Position numbers and translations under genes: made by a program. The notes under the pieces were generated by a model, which saw only the letters and a program-made list of their open reading frames with translations, did no database searches and had not been told where the DNA came from. Below, in pieces: positions 25,746 through 34,313 of a DNA stretch of 64,000 nt; position 1 is the first letter of the stretch; every line of letters begins with the position of its first letter. The stretch lies in assembly GCF_022234545.1 (NCBI RefSeq), contig NZ_JAIEUI010000031.1, positions 1 to 64,000 of the forward strand. Direction: 5' to 3'. The stretch is from Paenibacillus piscarius (lineage in GTDB: Bacteria; Bacillota; Bacilli; Paenibacillales; Paenibacillaceae).

Positions 25746-27341
25746 ATGACAAATGGCAACGGTAAAAGAAAAGTGGCGCTTGGTCTCTCGACAGTTCTTG
25801 TATCTTCCATTGTATTGTCCGCATGTTCATCGGAGAACTCCGCCGCAGGCAATAGCGGCAGCGGCGAGCAGCAGGCTGGCAGCCTGAAGATCGAAATTTT
25901 TGACCGCGGCAATGCTCCGGCGGGACTGACCGCCTCGGACAACTTTTTGACCAATTATGTGAAAGAGAACTTCGGCAAGGCGAGCAATATCAATGTGGAA
26001 TTTGTCCCTATCCCCCGTTCGGAAGAAGTAACCAAGCTGAATGTGCTGATGGCCAGCGGAACCGATGTCCCTGATATTGTCTTCACCTACGATTCCGGGA
26101 CCTTCAACAAATATGCCGAGCAGGGCGGATTAACCGATCTGGCCCCGCTGCTGCAGGAATACGGGCAGAATCTGACCAAGTTCCTTGGTGAGGATACACT
26201 GCGCTACGGCCAATATGACGGTGTCCAGTTCAGCATCCCGGCGAAACGCTCAACAGTGGGCAAATACGCTTCCTTCATCCGCCAGGATTGGCTGGATAAG
26301 CTGGGGCTGCCGGTTCCGGTAACCACGGACGAGCTCTACAATACACTGACCGCCTTCAAAACGAAGGACCCGGGCGGTACCGGCGGCAAGGTGATCCCGC
26401 TGGGCATGACGATCGCTGCAGCGCAGTATGATTCGCTGGTCTGGTCCTTCATTAAGCCGGTCTCCGAACAGGAGCGCTTCGAGCTTACACAGAACCTCAG
26501 CTCCCGCGATTATCCGGTGCTGCTGCCCGGCTTCAAGGATGCGATTCAATATTTGAACAAGCTGTATAATGAAGGGCTGATCAGCAAGGATTTTGCCCTG
26601 GATGAGAATAAAGAGACTCTTACCCAGAATATTGGGAACGGGCTTGTAGGAGCCTTCAGCGATGACAATGACGCCATCTTCTATCCTGACGGAACCTACG
26701 ACATTCTGTCGAAGAATAACCCGAATGCTGTGCTGACTGCCATTGACCCGTACACAAACAGCGAGGGCAAGACCGCTAAGCCGGTATCCGCTCCGAACGG
26801 TATGTATATCATGATTCCGAAATCCAGCAAGCACGCGGTGGAGGCGATTAAGTATCTCGACTGGATGGCTTCTGAGGATCATCTGCAATATATCCAGAAC
26901 GGGATCGAAGGCGAGCATTACAAGCTGGAGGATGGTGTGCCTGTCTCCATCCCGGATATGTCCGAGGAATCTGCCAACAAGCTGATGGGCGGCGGGGATA
27001 TCGGGATTATCGCCAACGGGCGGATTTTTGAGAGCCAGGAGAAGAACAATGAAGCCTTCGTGAAGAGCTTCCGCACCAAGTACCAGGAGATCGTAGCGAA
27101 GGCGCTGGAGATTTCAAACACGAATCCGATTGAGCAAGTGTACACCAGCCGTCCGATTGAGGCGGAGAGCAAATACGGCACGACCTTAGCCGAGAAGGTG
27201 AAGCAGCTGATGGTGAAATCGATTATGGTGTCGCCGGGCGAATTCGATGCCACCTATGAGAGTATGATGAAGGACTATATGTCCAGCGGCGGACAGGCGA
27301 TTCTGGATGAACGCAAAGCGGCTTACAGCGAGCAGAAATAA
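25746..27341 (+). CDS. Extracellular sugar-binding lipoprotein, YtcQ type (module B)
   Basis: A 531-residue family 1 solute-binding protein. The signal peptide ends in LSAC (lipidated Cys27), followed by a Ser/Gly linker and a two-lobe binding fold, with VLMASGTDVPDIVF and GLVGAFSDDNDAI as family stretches. I choose ATG 25746 because AGGTGAT (25732-25738), a seven-base match to the 16S tail, is seven bases upstream. A GTG at 25734 is less well placed. It is the first gene of module B, followed by two permeases and two carbohydrate enzymes. The associated GH95 enzyme suggests a fucosylated or L-galactosylated oligosaccharide substrate. Confidence 0.93.
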   Translation: MTNGNGKRKVALGLSTVLVSSIVLSACSSENSAAGNSGSGEQQAGSLKIEIFDRGNAPAGLTASDNFLTNYVKENFGKASNINVEFVPIPRSEEVTKLNVLMASGTDVPDIVFTYDSGTFNKYAEQGGLTDLAPLLQEYGQNLTKFLGEDTLRYGQYDGVQFSIPAKRSTVGKYASFIRQDWLDKLGLPVPVTTDELYNTLTAFKTKDPGGTGGKVIPLGMTIAAAQYDSLVWSFIKPVSEQERFELTQNLSSRDYPVLLPGFKDAIQYLNKLYNEGLISKDFALDENKETLTQNIGNGLVGAFSDDNDAIFYPDGTYDILSKNNPNAVLTAIDPYTNSEGKTAKPVSAPNGMYIMIPKSSKHAVEAIKYLDWMASEDHLQYIQNGIEGEHYKLEDGVPVSIPDMSEESANKLMGGGDIGIIANGRIFESQEKNNEAFVKSFRTKYQEIVAKALEISNTNPIEQVYTSRPIEAESKYGTTLAEKVKQLMVKSIMVSPGEFDATYESMMKDYMSSGGQAILDERKAAYSEQK

Positions 27342-27347
27342 TTCATG

Positions 27348-27396
27348 AAGGTAGGGGGCGGCTGGACTGCCGGTCTGGCGGCCCCTGCACCTTAAG
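27348..27396 (+). other. Imperfect hairpin between binding-protein and permease genes
   Basis: AAGGT, GGGG and GAC pair with GTC, CCCC and ACCTT on the far side, with unpaired bases between. There is no T run. It may stabilise the binding-protein mRNA or reduce read-through, giving more binding protein than permease. Confidence 0.3.
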
Positions 27397-27424
27397 CCCA
27401 AAGCCCCGTGGAGGAGGAATCGTT

Positions 27425-28327
27425 GTGGAATATACCCGCTATTTCCGCAGAAATTGGCAGATGTACGCACTGCTGGTGCTGCCAATGTTGTTCTTTATTA
27501 TTTTCAAATATGGCCCTATGTACGGTGTACAGATTGCGTTTAAGGATTTCAACTTTTTCAAAGGGATCGGCGGCAGTGAATGGATTGGCTTAGACGGGTT
27601 CCGTGAGGTGTTCGCGAACCAGGATTTCTATATTACGCTGCGTAACACATTGATGCTGAATTTCCTCGATCTGATCGTTTCTTTTCCCGCACCGCTGATT
27701 ATTGCCATTATGCTGTTCGAGCTTAAGGTGGTGTGGTTCAAGAAGCTGTCGCAGACGATTCTGTATATTCCGCATTTTATTTCCTGGGTAATCATCGGCG
27801 GGATTGTGTATCAGCTGTTCGGGAACCAGTCCGGGATGATCAACAACCTGCTGACGGGCCTGGGGCTGGACGCTGTTCCTTTTCTCTCCGACAAAAATTA
27901 CTGGCTGATCACCTACCTGCTGACCGGTGTCTGGCAGAGTGCAGGCTGGGGAACCATTCTCTATCTGGCGGCGCTGACCGGCATCAATAAGGAGCTGTTT
28001 GAGGCGGCCGAGGTCGATGGAGCCGGAAGGCTCAAGCGCATCCTGCATATTACGATTCCAGGGATCAAGCCGACAATTGTTACGCTGCTGATTATTAACC
28101 TGGGCAACATGATCTCCATTGGCTTCGAGCGGCCTTTCGTCATCGGTAATCTGGCGGTCATGGAGTATTCGGATGTGCTGAGTACCTTCGTCTACCGGAT
28201 CGGACTGGAGTCGGGGCAGTACACGCTGGCTACGGTGGTCGGGTTGTTCCAGGCGGTGGTAGGACTGGTATTCCTGCTGGCGGCGAACTATATCTCCAAG
28301 CGGCTTACAGACGAGAGCATTCTATAA
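27425..28327 (+). CDS. Sugar ABC transporter permease, YteP/LplB type (module B)
   Basis: A 300-residue CUT1 permease with six membrane segments. PMYGVQIAFKDFNFFKGIGGS is the typical first periplasmic loop of this subgroup, and the EAA loop reads EAAEVDGAGRL ... ITIPGIKP. It starts with GTG at 27425 after GGAGGAGGAA (about 27410-27419). It forms a heterodimer with the next permease. No ATPase is encoded nearby. Confidence 0.93.
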   Translation: MEYTRYFRRNWQMYALLVLPMLFFIIFKYGPMYGVQIAFKDFNFFKGIGGSEWIGLDGFREVFANQDFYITLRNTLMLNFLDLIVSFPAPLIIAIMLFELKVVWFKKLSQTILYIPHFISWVIIGGIVYQLFGNQSGMINNLLTGLGLDAVPFLSDKNYWLITYLLTGVWQSAGWGTILYLAALTGINKELFEAAEVDGAGRLKRILHITIPGIKPTIVTLLIINLGNMISIGFERPFVIGNLAVMEYSDVLSTFVYRIGLESGQYTLATVVGLFQAVVGLVFLLAANYISKRLTDESIL

Positions 28328-28355
28328 TCAACCTTTGGATCGGGAGTGTACAAAT

Positions 28356-29228
28356 ATGAGTGAAAGAGCAGCTAACAAGGCGTTTGATACATGGATTGTG
28401 CTCTGCCTGACCTTATCAGTGCTGGCGTGCCTGATTCCATTCGTGCATATTCTGGCTGTATCCTTCAGCGGAACGGTCCCGATTGCTTCGGGCAAGGTGA
28501 CATTATTCCCTATGGACTTCAATATTGAGGCTTATAAAAAAGTGTTCAGTGACGCCGCCATGATCCGCTCACTGATCTTCACGGTCTTCCTGACCGCTCT
28601 GTTCACGGCGCTCTGCATGATGATGACGGTTGCTGCCGGCTATGCGCTGTCGAAGAAGGACCTGAAGGGGCGCAAAATCTTCATGTTCCTCATCGTAGTG
28701 ACGATGTTCTTCAGCGGCGGGATTATTCCGGAATATATTTTGACGCGGGAGCTGCATCTGCTGAACACCATCTGGGCGCTGATTCTGCCCGGGCTGATCA
28801 GTCCCTTCTATATGATTATCCTGATCTCGTTCCTCTCGGGTATTCCTGATGCGCTGAAGGAGTCCGCTGAGATTGACGGCAGCAGCCAGTTCGGTACCCT
28901 GCTCCGCATTATCTTGCCGCTGTCCATGCCGGTGCTCGCCACCTTGAGTCTGTTCTATGCGGTGGGCCGGTGGAACGGCTTCCAGGATACGCTGATGTAT
29001 ATCACGAAGCCGGAGCTGTATCCGCTGCAGCTGAAGCTGTACCATATGATTCAGAACAGCCAGGTGACGGATCTGATGCGGATGGAGGGCAACGCGGTCA
29101 GCACCGTCGTACCTGAGAGTCTGAAGTCGGCTACTGTGGTATTCGCTACCGTACCGATTCTGCTGGTCTATCCTTGGCTGCAGAGATACTTCGTGTCTGG
29201 TGTAATGACCGGGGCTGTTAAGGGCTAA
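28356..29228 (+). CDS. Sugar ABC transporter permease, YtcP/LplC type (module B)
   Basis: A 290-residue CUT1 permease, partner of the preceding gene. It has six membrane segments, an EAA loop ESAEIDGSSQF ... IILPLSMP, and the C-terminus FVSGVMTGAVKG typical of YtcP. I use ATG 28356 with CGGGAG nine bases upstream. A TTG at 28335 would lack a ribosome-binding site. It is followed after 15 bases by an unassigned carbohydrate enzyme. Confidence 0.93.
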   Translation: MSERAANKAFDTWIVLCLTLSVLACLIPFVHILAVSFSGTVPIASGKVTLFPMDFNIEAYKKVFSDAAMIRSLIFTVFLTALFTALCMMMTVAAGYALSKKDLKGRKIFMFLIVVTMFFSGGIIPEYILTRELHLLNTIWALILPGLISPFYMIILISFLSGIPDALKESAEIDGSSQFGTLLRIILPLSMPVLATLSLFYAVGRWNGFQDTLMYITKPELYPLQLKLYHMIQNSQVTDLMRMEGNAVSTVVPESLKSATVVFATVPILLVYPWLQRYFVSGVMTGAVKG

Positions 29229-29243
29229 GGAGGGAGCAGACAG

Positions 29244-30977
29244 ATGTTCAACAAGATTACGGCAATTAATGACGAGTGGACACAAGCCTCTATGGAGCAG
29301 CAGATCCTGGACCGGGAGAGCCGCTATTTCGGAGGCGTCCGTGATCCCTACAGCGGTGTAGCCTGGCCAAATCATACCGGAACCGCCCAGTATCTGGCGG
29401 CCTGGGCGGCGGCGCTGGTAAATCCGCAATCGCGGTATGCCCATGATCTGGCGCTGCTCGGGCGGCTGCGGGAGGGTATGGCGTTCATGCTGCGGTTCCA
29501 GCATGAGGATGGCACGGTCTCGCCGGGCTGGACGAATTACCATTCGCCGCCGGATACGGCTTTTGTGGTGGTTGGCTTCGCCAATATGCTTACCCTGCTG
29601 GAGCGGCAGAGCTGGGCACCGCTCCAGCCGGTGGCTGAGCAGATCCGAACCTTCCTGGAGCGGACAATTCCGGCCATGCTGAGCGGCGGGGTGCATACAC
29701 CGAACCACCGCTGGGTGCTGACTGCGGCGCTGGGCTCCCTGTACCGGATCTTCGGGCTGGAGGCGCTGCGGCTCAGAGCCGGGGAATGGCTCCAGGAGGG
29801 CATGGACATTACCCCGGACGGGGAGTGGACCGAGCGGAGTAACGGCATCTATAACACCGTCAGTGACATCATGCTCTATTATGCCGCCCAGGATCTGAAC
29901 CGGCCCGAGCTGCTGGAGCCGGTCCGCCTGAATCTGCGGATGATGAAATATCTCGTCCACCCGGACGGTGAGGTGGTTACGGATTATTCGGGGCGGCAGG
30001 ACTTCGGCAGTGTCTTCTCGCTGGCAGACTACTATCTCTGCTACAAGCTGATGGCTGAGCATGACCGCGACCCCGAATTCGCTGCTCTGGCGGAGCTGGC
30101 GGGCGACTCGGTTACCCATCCGGGTTCGCTGCCCAATCAGATTATGCTGGGCTTCCTGCTGTATCCGCAGCTGGAGGCGGATGCCGTCCGCCCGGCGGAG
30201 CTGCCGGACAGCTACCGTAAGGTGATTAACAGCGGGTTCAACCGCCGGGAGCTGCTTAGCCGGATCGGGCAGGACGGCTACGGCGGTCCGGTCCGCCACA
30301 GCAAGCAGCATACTGAATTCGGTGCACCAGTCGCCCGAATTCTCAGCGGAGCAACCAGCGTCAGCGTGATGACTGAAGCGTCGTCCCTGTTCTCGCTGCG
30401 GCACGGCCGGGCCAGACTGCTGGGGGTTCAGCTGGCCTCCAGCTTCGAGCCGGGTCTGGTGACGATGGATACGCTGACGGAATTGCCGGGCGGCTACCGT
30501 CTGGAGTCTGTAGCCGGGAAAGGGTACTACGGCACTATTCCTGCCGATAAGCTGCCTTCGCGCACCGGCTTGCCTGCCAGCCCGTGGTATCTGCTGCCCC
30601 ATGGCGAGCGGCCGCTTACCCATAACCAGACGAGCCGCGTTCAAGTCGGGATAAGCGAGCGGGAGGACGGCTGGGAGCTGCATTTCACTGCGATGTCTCC
30701 GGCCGATGTGCTGACCCAGATCGTCCTGCTGTTCGGCAGCGAGGGCAGCCTGGACAGCCCGGGGCTGGTTCCCGTGCCGGACATGAGCGGGGCGTCCTTC
30801 TGGACCTCGGGCACGCTGCGCTACAGCTCCGGGGAGGACTGGATGGAGCTGGAGCAGGGCTGCCATGAGCATCACCTGGCAGCGATCCGGGGCATGAATT
30901 ACCCGGACGGCTGCCAGAAGGTCATCGTCACGCTGATCACTCCGCTGGACTACACGATGAGGATTCGTCTTTCCTGA
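29244..30977 (+). CDS. Unassigned carbohydrate-active enzyme, probable (alpha/alpha) barrel
   Basis: A 577-residue cytoplasmic protein without signal peptide. The first 330 residues are helix-rich with repeated aromatic and acidic stretches (GVAWPNHTG, DGTVSPGWTNYHSPPDTAF, GGVHTPNHRWVLTAALG, YNTVSDIMLYYAAQD). They resemble (alpha/alpha)6 glycosidases or lyases such as GH154 or heparinase II-like proteins. The C-terminal 240 residues look beta-rich, as in the sandwich domains of those enzymes. HTPNHRW and ERSNGIYN are candidate active-site segments. It sits between module B permeases and a GH95 gene with short gaps, so it probably processes the imported oligosaccharide. I cannot name the family with confidence. 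Confidence 0.7.
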   Translation: MFNKITAINDEWTQASMEQQILDRESRYFGGVRDPYSGVAWPNHTGTAQYLAAWAAALVNPQSRYAHDLALLGRLREGMAFMLRFQHEDGTVSPGWTNYHSPPDTAFVVVGFANMLTLLERQSWAPLQPVAEQIRTFLERTIPAMLSGGVHTPNHRWVLTAALGSLYRIFGLEALRLRAGEWLQEGMDITPDGEWTERSNGIYNTVSDIMLYYAAQDLNRPELLEPVRLNLRMMKYLVHPDGEVVTDYSGRQDFGSVFSLADYYLCYKLMAEHDRDPEFAALAELAGDSVTHPGSLPNQIMLGFLLYPQLEADAVRPAELPDSYRKVINSGFNRRELLSRIGQDGYGGPVRHSKQHTEFGAPVARILSGATSVSVMTEASSLFSLRHGRARLLGVQLASSFEPGLVTMDTLTELPGGYRLESVAGKGYYGTIPADKLPSRTGLPASPWYLLPHGERPLTHNQTSRVQVGISEREDGWELHFTAMSPADVLTQIVLLFGSEGSLDSPGLVPVPDMSGASFWTSGTLRYSSGEDWMELEQGCHEHHLAAIRGMNYPDGCQKVIVTLITPLDYTMRIRLS

Positions 30978-31062
30978 CAGATGCAGCTATAATGGTAGTG
31001 TTGTCAGGATCGATCAGGATCTGACGGTTCAGAAATAGAGGTGCATGGAGGTAGCTGGCATA

Positions 31063-33432
31063 ATGAATATATCATTTAACACCCCGGCGAATTTTTGGGT
31101 GGAGGCGCTTCCAGTCGGGAATGGACGGCTGGGAGCAATGATTTTTGGCGGCATTGAGCAGGAGCGTCTGGCCCTGAATGAAGACACCCTGTGGTCAGGG
31201 TATCCGACCGACTGGAATAACCCGGAGGCCCGCGAGGTGCTGCCGAGAGTGCGCGAGCTGATTGCGGAAGGCCGCAACGAGGAAGCGGATGAGCTATGCA
31301 AAAAAATGATGGGCCCCTACGCGCAATCCTACCTGCCGTTCGGGGATCTGCTGCTGACGATGGAGCACGGGCAGACGGCGGATCAGTACAGCCGGCATCT
31401 GGACCTGTCCACGGGAATTGGCACTGTCTCCTATGTTATTGGCGGCGTCCGTTACACCCGGGAGGTCTTCGCCTCTCATCCGGACCAGGTGATTATTATG
31501 CGCCTCACGGCCGATAAGGAGCATAAGCTCAGCTTCCGGGCGAAGCTGGACAGCCCGCTCCGCTTCCGTTCGGCGGTGGAGGACGGGCATTATACGATCA
31601 CGGGACATGCTCCCGAATATGTAGCCCCGAACTACTACGATGTCGAACAGCCGGTTCGTTACGGCGGGGAGTCGCCACGGAGCCTGAAGTTCCACGGCCG
31701 CCTGGCTGCGGTCCAGACCGGGGGCAGTTTTGAAGCCACTCCGGATGGCATCCGGGTCACAGGGGCCACGGAGGCTGTGCTGTATTTCAGCGCCGCGACC
31801 TCCTTCGATGCGCAGTCCGGCACGGTGAAGGCCGATTATGATGTGCAGCAGCAGACCGCGCAAGCGGTGCAGTGCGTTATCGGTGAGCCATACGCCGGGC
31901 TGCTGGACCGTCATGTTGCAGACCACCGCGCGCTGTTTGACCGGGTGGAGCTGCACCTTGGGGAGAGTCCCGCACCGGAAGGAATGCCGATGGACCAGCG
32001 GATTGCCGCTTACGGCAGTGAGGACCCGGGGCTGGTGGAGCTGCTGTTCCATTACGGCCGCTACCTGCTGATTGCCAGCTCCCGGCCGGGCACACAGCCG
32101 GCGAACCTCCAGGGGATCTGGAACCAGGATACCCGCGCTCCGTGGAGCAGCAATTATACGCTGAATATCAACGCGGAGATGAACTACTGGCCTGCCGAGG
32201 TCAGCAATCTGGCCGAACTGCACCAGCCGCTGATTGACTATACCCGGCGGCTGGCGGTTAACGGCAGCGAGACGGCGCGCACGAATTATGGTGCGCGCGG
32301 CTGGGTCGCCCATCATAATGCCGACCTCTGGGGGCAGAGTGCCCCGGTCGGCGGATATGGCGACGGCGACCCGGTATGGGCGTTCTGGCCGATGGGCGGC
32401 GTCTGGCTCACCCAGCATCTGTGGGAGCATTATGCCTTCGGCGGCGATCTGTCCTATCTGCGGGAGACGGCCTACCCGGTAATGAAGGAGGCGGCCCTGT
32501 TCTGCCTGGACTGGCTGATCGAGAACAAGGACGGCTATCTCATTACTTCGCCTTCCACTTCGCCCGAGCATAAGATCGTGGACGGGGACAAGAAGTATGC
32601 AGTCAGTGAAGCGGCCACGATGGATCTGTCGCTGATCGCCGAGCTGTTCACGAACTGTATCCAGGCTGCGGAGCAGCTCGGGCTGGACGGGGAGTTCGCG
32701 GCTGAGCTGGAGGCCGCCCGTGCGCGGCTGCTGCCGCTGCAGATTGGCGTGGGCGGACGGCTGCAGGAATGGTCGGCGGATCTGGAGGACGAGGATGTGC
32801 ATCACCGCCATGTCTCCCATCTGGTCGGCGTCTATCCGGGAAGAGCGGTCACGGCGTCGCTGGTGCCTGAGCTGTTCGAGGCGGCCAGAACGTCGCTGGA
32901 GATTCGCGGGGACGGCGGAACCGGCTGGAGCCTAGGCTGGAAAATCGGCCTGTGGGCCCGGTTCAAGCAGGGCGACCGCGCCAAGCAGCTAATCTCCAAT
33001 CTGCTTACCCTGGTCAAGCCGGATGCGATCAATAATGAACGCGGCGGGGTGTACCCGAATCTGTTCGATGCCCATCCGCCGTTCCAAATCGACGGGAACT
33101 TCGCCGCTACGGCCGGAATCGCCGAGATGCTGCTGCAATCGCATCAGGGGTATCTGGAGCTTCTGCCAGCCTTGCCTTCCAGTTGGGGCGAAGGCCGGGT
33201 GAATGGACTGCGGGCCCGCGGCGGCTACGAAGTGAGCCTGATCTGGAGCGCCGGCAGTCTCGGACAAGCGGAGATCACTGCTCACCTTGGCGGAGAATGC
33301 TCCATTCTGGCAGACCGCCCGTTAGTGGTAGAGCGCGGGGAACTCCGGCAGCATGTCGAGCCTGGGGCGGACGGGCTGGTACGGGTTCAGATGCAGGCTG
33401 GGGAACGTGTCGTTGTGCGGTATGCGGAGTGA
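31063..33432 (+). CDS. GH95 glycosidase (alpha-L-fucosidase or alpha-L-galactosidase)
   Basis: A 789-residue GH95 enzyme without signal peptide. It has the N-terminal beta domain with LPVGNGRLGAMIFGG and LNEDTLWSG, an (alpha/alpha)6 catalytic domain with NINAEMNYWP, HHNADLWGQ and SPSTSPEH (proposed acid E502), IDGNFAATAGIAEM, and a C-terminal beta domain. These are the diagnostic GH95 motifs (Asn/Asp-assisted inverting mechanism). The start at 31063 is chosen because GGAGGT lies ten bases upstream. ATG 31045 would be too close to its own site. It removes 1,2-linked alpha-L-fucose or L-galactose, for example from xyloglucan oligosaccharides. It is the last gene of module B. Confidence 0.92.
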   Translation: MNISFNTPANFWVEALPVGNGRLGAMIFGGIEQERLALNEDTLWSGYPTDWNNPEAREVLPRVRELIAEGRNEEADELCKKMMGPYAQSYLPFGDLLLTMEHGQTADQYSRHLDLSTGIGTVSYVIGGVRYTREVFASHPDQVIIMRLTADKEHKLSFRAKLDSPLRFRSAVEDGHYTITGHAPEYVAPNYYDVEQPVRYGGESPRSLKFHGRLAAVQTGGSFEATPDGIRVTGATEAVLYFSAATSFDAQSGTVKADYDVQQQTAQAVQCVIGEPYAGLLDRHVADHRALFDRVELHLGESPAPEGMPMDQRIAAYGSEDPGLVELLFHYGRYLLIASSRPGTQPANLQGIWNQDTRAPWSSNYTLNINAEMNYWPAEVSNLAELHQPLIDYTRRLAVNGSETARTNYGARGWVAHHNADLWGQSAPVGGYGDGDPVWAFWPMGGVWLTQHLWEHYAFGGDLSYLRETAYPVMKEAALFCLDWLIENKDGYLITSPSTSPEHKIVDGDKKYAVSEAATMDLSLIAELFTNCIQAAEQLGLDGEFAAELEAARARLLPLQIGVGGRLQEWSADLEDEDVHHRHVSHLVGVYPGRAVTASLVPELFEAARTSLEIRGDGGTGWSLGWKIGLWARFKQGDRAKQLISNLLTLVKPDAINNERGGVYPNLFDAHPPFQIDGNFAATAGIAEMLLQSHQGYLELLPALPSSWGEGRVNGLRARGGYEVSLIWSAGSLGQAEITAHLGGECSILADRPLVVERGELRQHVEPGADGLVRVQMQAGERVVVRYAE

Positions 33433-33479
33433 AGCGGATAGAGTAAATAAGGAAGAGTAACTCATAGACTGTATAGTTT

Positions 33480-33520
33480 GCAGCACACTTCGGAGGGATG
33501 GAGTGTGCTGCTTGTTTGTG
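33480..33520 (+). terminator. Terminator after module B
   Basis: GCAGCACACT pairs perfectly with AGTGTGCTGC around a 12-base loop, followed by the T-rich TTGTTTGTG. Confidence 0.7.
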
Positions 33521-33580
33521 TGGAGTAGGGAGTCTACCGGATTACGGCGGGGCAGAGATCAGTCACCAGGGGGTAAGCAA

Positions 33581-34113
33581 GATAATCGAAAAACAGCATA
33601 CATCGCGCCGGATGATGCCGTGCGGACCGAATGTAATCGAAAAACCGACTACATTTCGCCAGGTGGTGCTGTGCGGACCGGATGTATGTGGAAAACAGCA
33701 TACAATGCGCCGGATGGTGCCCGTGGGGACCGGATGTATGTGGAAAACAGCATACATCGCGCCGGATGGTGCTGCGCGGAGCAAATGTATGTGGAAAACA
33801 GTATACAATGCGCCGGATGGTGCTGTGCGGACCGAATGTAATCGGAAAACCGACTACATTACGCCAGGTGGTGCTGTGCGGACCGAATGTAATCGAAAAA
33901 CCGACTACATTGCTCCAGATGGTGCTGTGCGGACCAAATGTAATCGAAAAACCGACTACATTGCTCCAGGTGGTGCTGTGCGGACCAAATGTAATCGAAA
34001 AACCAACTACATTTCGCCAGGTGGTGCTGAGCGGACCAAATGTAATCGAAAAACCGACTACATTTCGCCAGGTGGTGCTGTGCGGACCGAATGTAATCGA
34101 AAAACCGACTACA
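33581..34113. repeat. Family A 51-bp tandem array, eleven units (A2)
   Basis: Units start at 33581 (degenerate), 33632, 33683, 33735, 33786, 33837, 33888, 33939, 33990, 34041 and 34092. Every step is 51 bp except one of 52 (33683 to 33735). Two dyad subtypes are interleaved: TGTAATCG, AAAAAC, CGACTACA, and TGTATGTG, GAAAAC, AGCATACA (units at 33683, 33735, 33786; the first unit is a hybrid). Spacer sequence is conserved (CGCCAGGTGGTGCTGTGCGG), so it is not a CRISPR. Open frames across it are a by-product of the period. It lies between the module B terminator and the xylanase promoter. Confidence 0.92.
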
Positions 34114-34205
34114 TTGTACAGAGGCGGGGGCGCGTGGTTCGAAACATGTAACTGGTGCAAGAGAGGCCGTGTGAATGCGGAAAACCGCTAATTTCCCCGC
34201 TCCCC

Positions 34206-34288
34206 TTATTATTTTGTTATCAATACTATCAAATTGTTATTTGTAAACGATTTCCAATCGACTATAATTCATTGTGTAAGCGCTTAAT
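34206..34288 (+). promoter_or_regulatory. Xylanase promoter with activator box and two cre sites
   Basis: TTTGTA (34240-34245), a 17-bp spacer, TATAAT (34263-34268). Two catabolite-responsive elements are present: TGTAAACGATTTCC (34242-34255) overlapping the -35, and TGTAAGCGCTTAAT (34275-34288) at the start site. The second matches 13 of 14 positions of TGWAARCGYTWNCW. Upstream, a box beginning TTATTATTTTGTTATC (34206-34227) recurs before the module C permease gene at 39201-39222. TTGTTAT at 34214 and 34234 forms a direct repeat 20 bp apart, the usual spacing for AraC-type activators. TAGGAGGGT (about 34301-34309) is the ribosome-binding site. Confidence 0.7.
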
Positions 34289-34313
34289 TATGATGGAAAT
34301 TAGGAGGGTACAG

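Noticed and set aside
28569..30875. 768-codon minus-strand open frame antisense to the module B permease and the enzyme at 29244
   Set aside because: Shadow of high-G+C coding on the plus strand. The product is rich in Gln, His and Arg with no domain, and the plus-strand genes are clearly real.
31294..32820. 508-codon minus-strand open frame antisense to the GH95 gene
   Set aside because: Shadow frame. GH95 motifs on the plus strand are intact.
33581..34113. CRISPR array
   Set aside because: The period and dyad repeats look similar at first sight, but the intervening sequences are near-identical from unit to unit instead of unique, the repeat core is short, and no cas genes are present.
33498..34191. 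Overlapping open frames across the A2 array (up to about 217 codons on plus and minus)
   Set aside because: They consist of repeats of a 17-residue unit read in several frames on both strands. The frames stay open only because the 51-bp period is a multiple of three. There is no ribosome-binding site and no consistent frame preference.
34155..34313. Upstream extension of the xylanase frame
   Set aside because: It would run through the promoter, cre sites and ribosome-binding site and would bury the signal peptide, so ATG 34314 is the real start.
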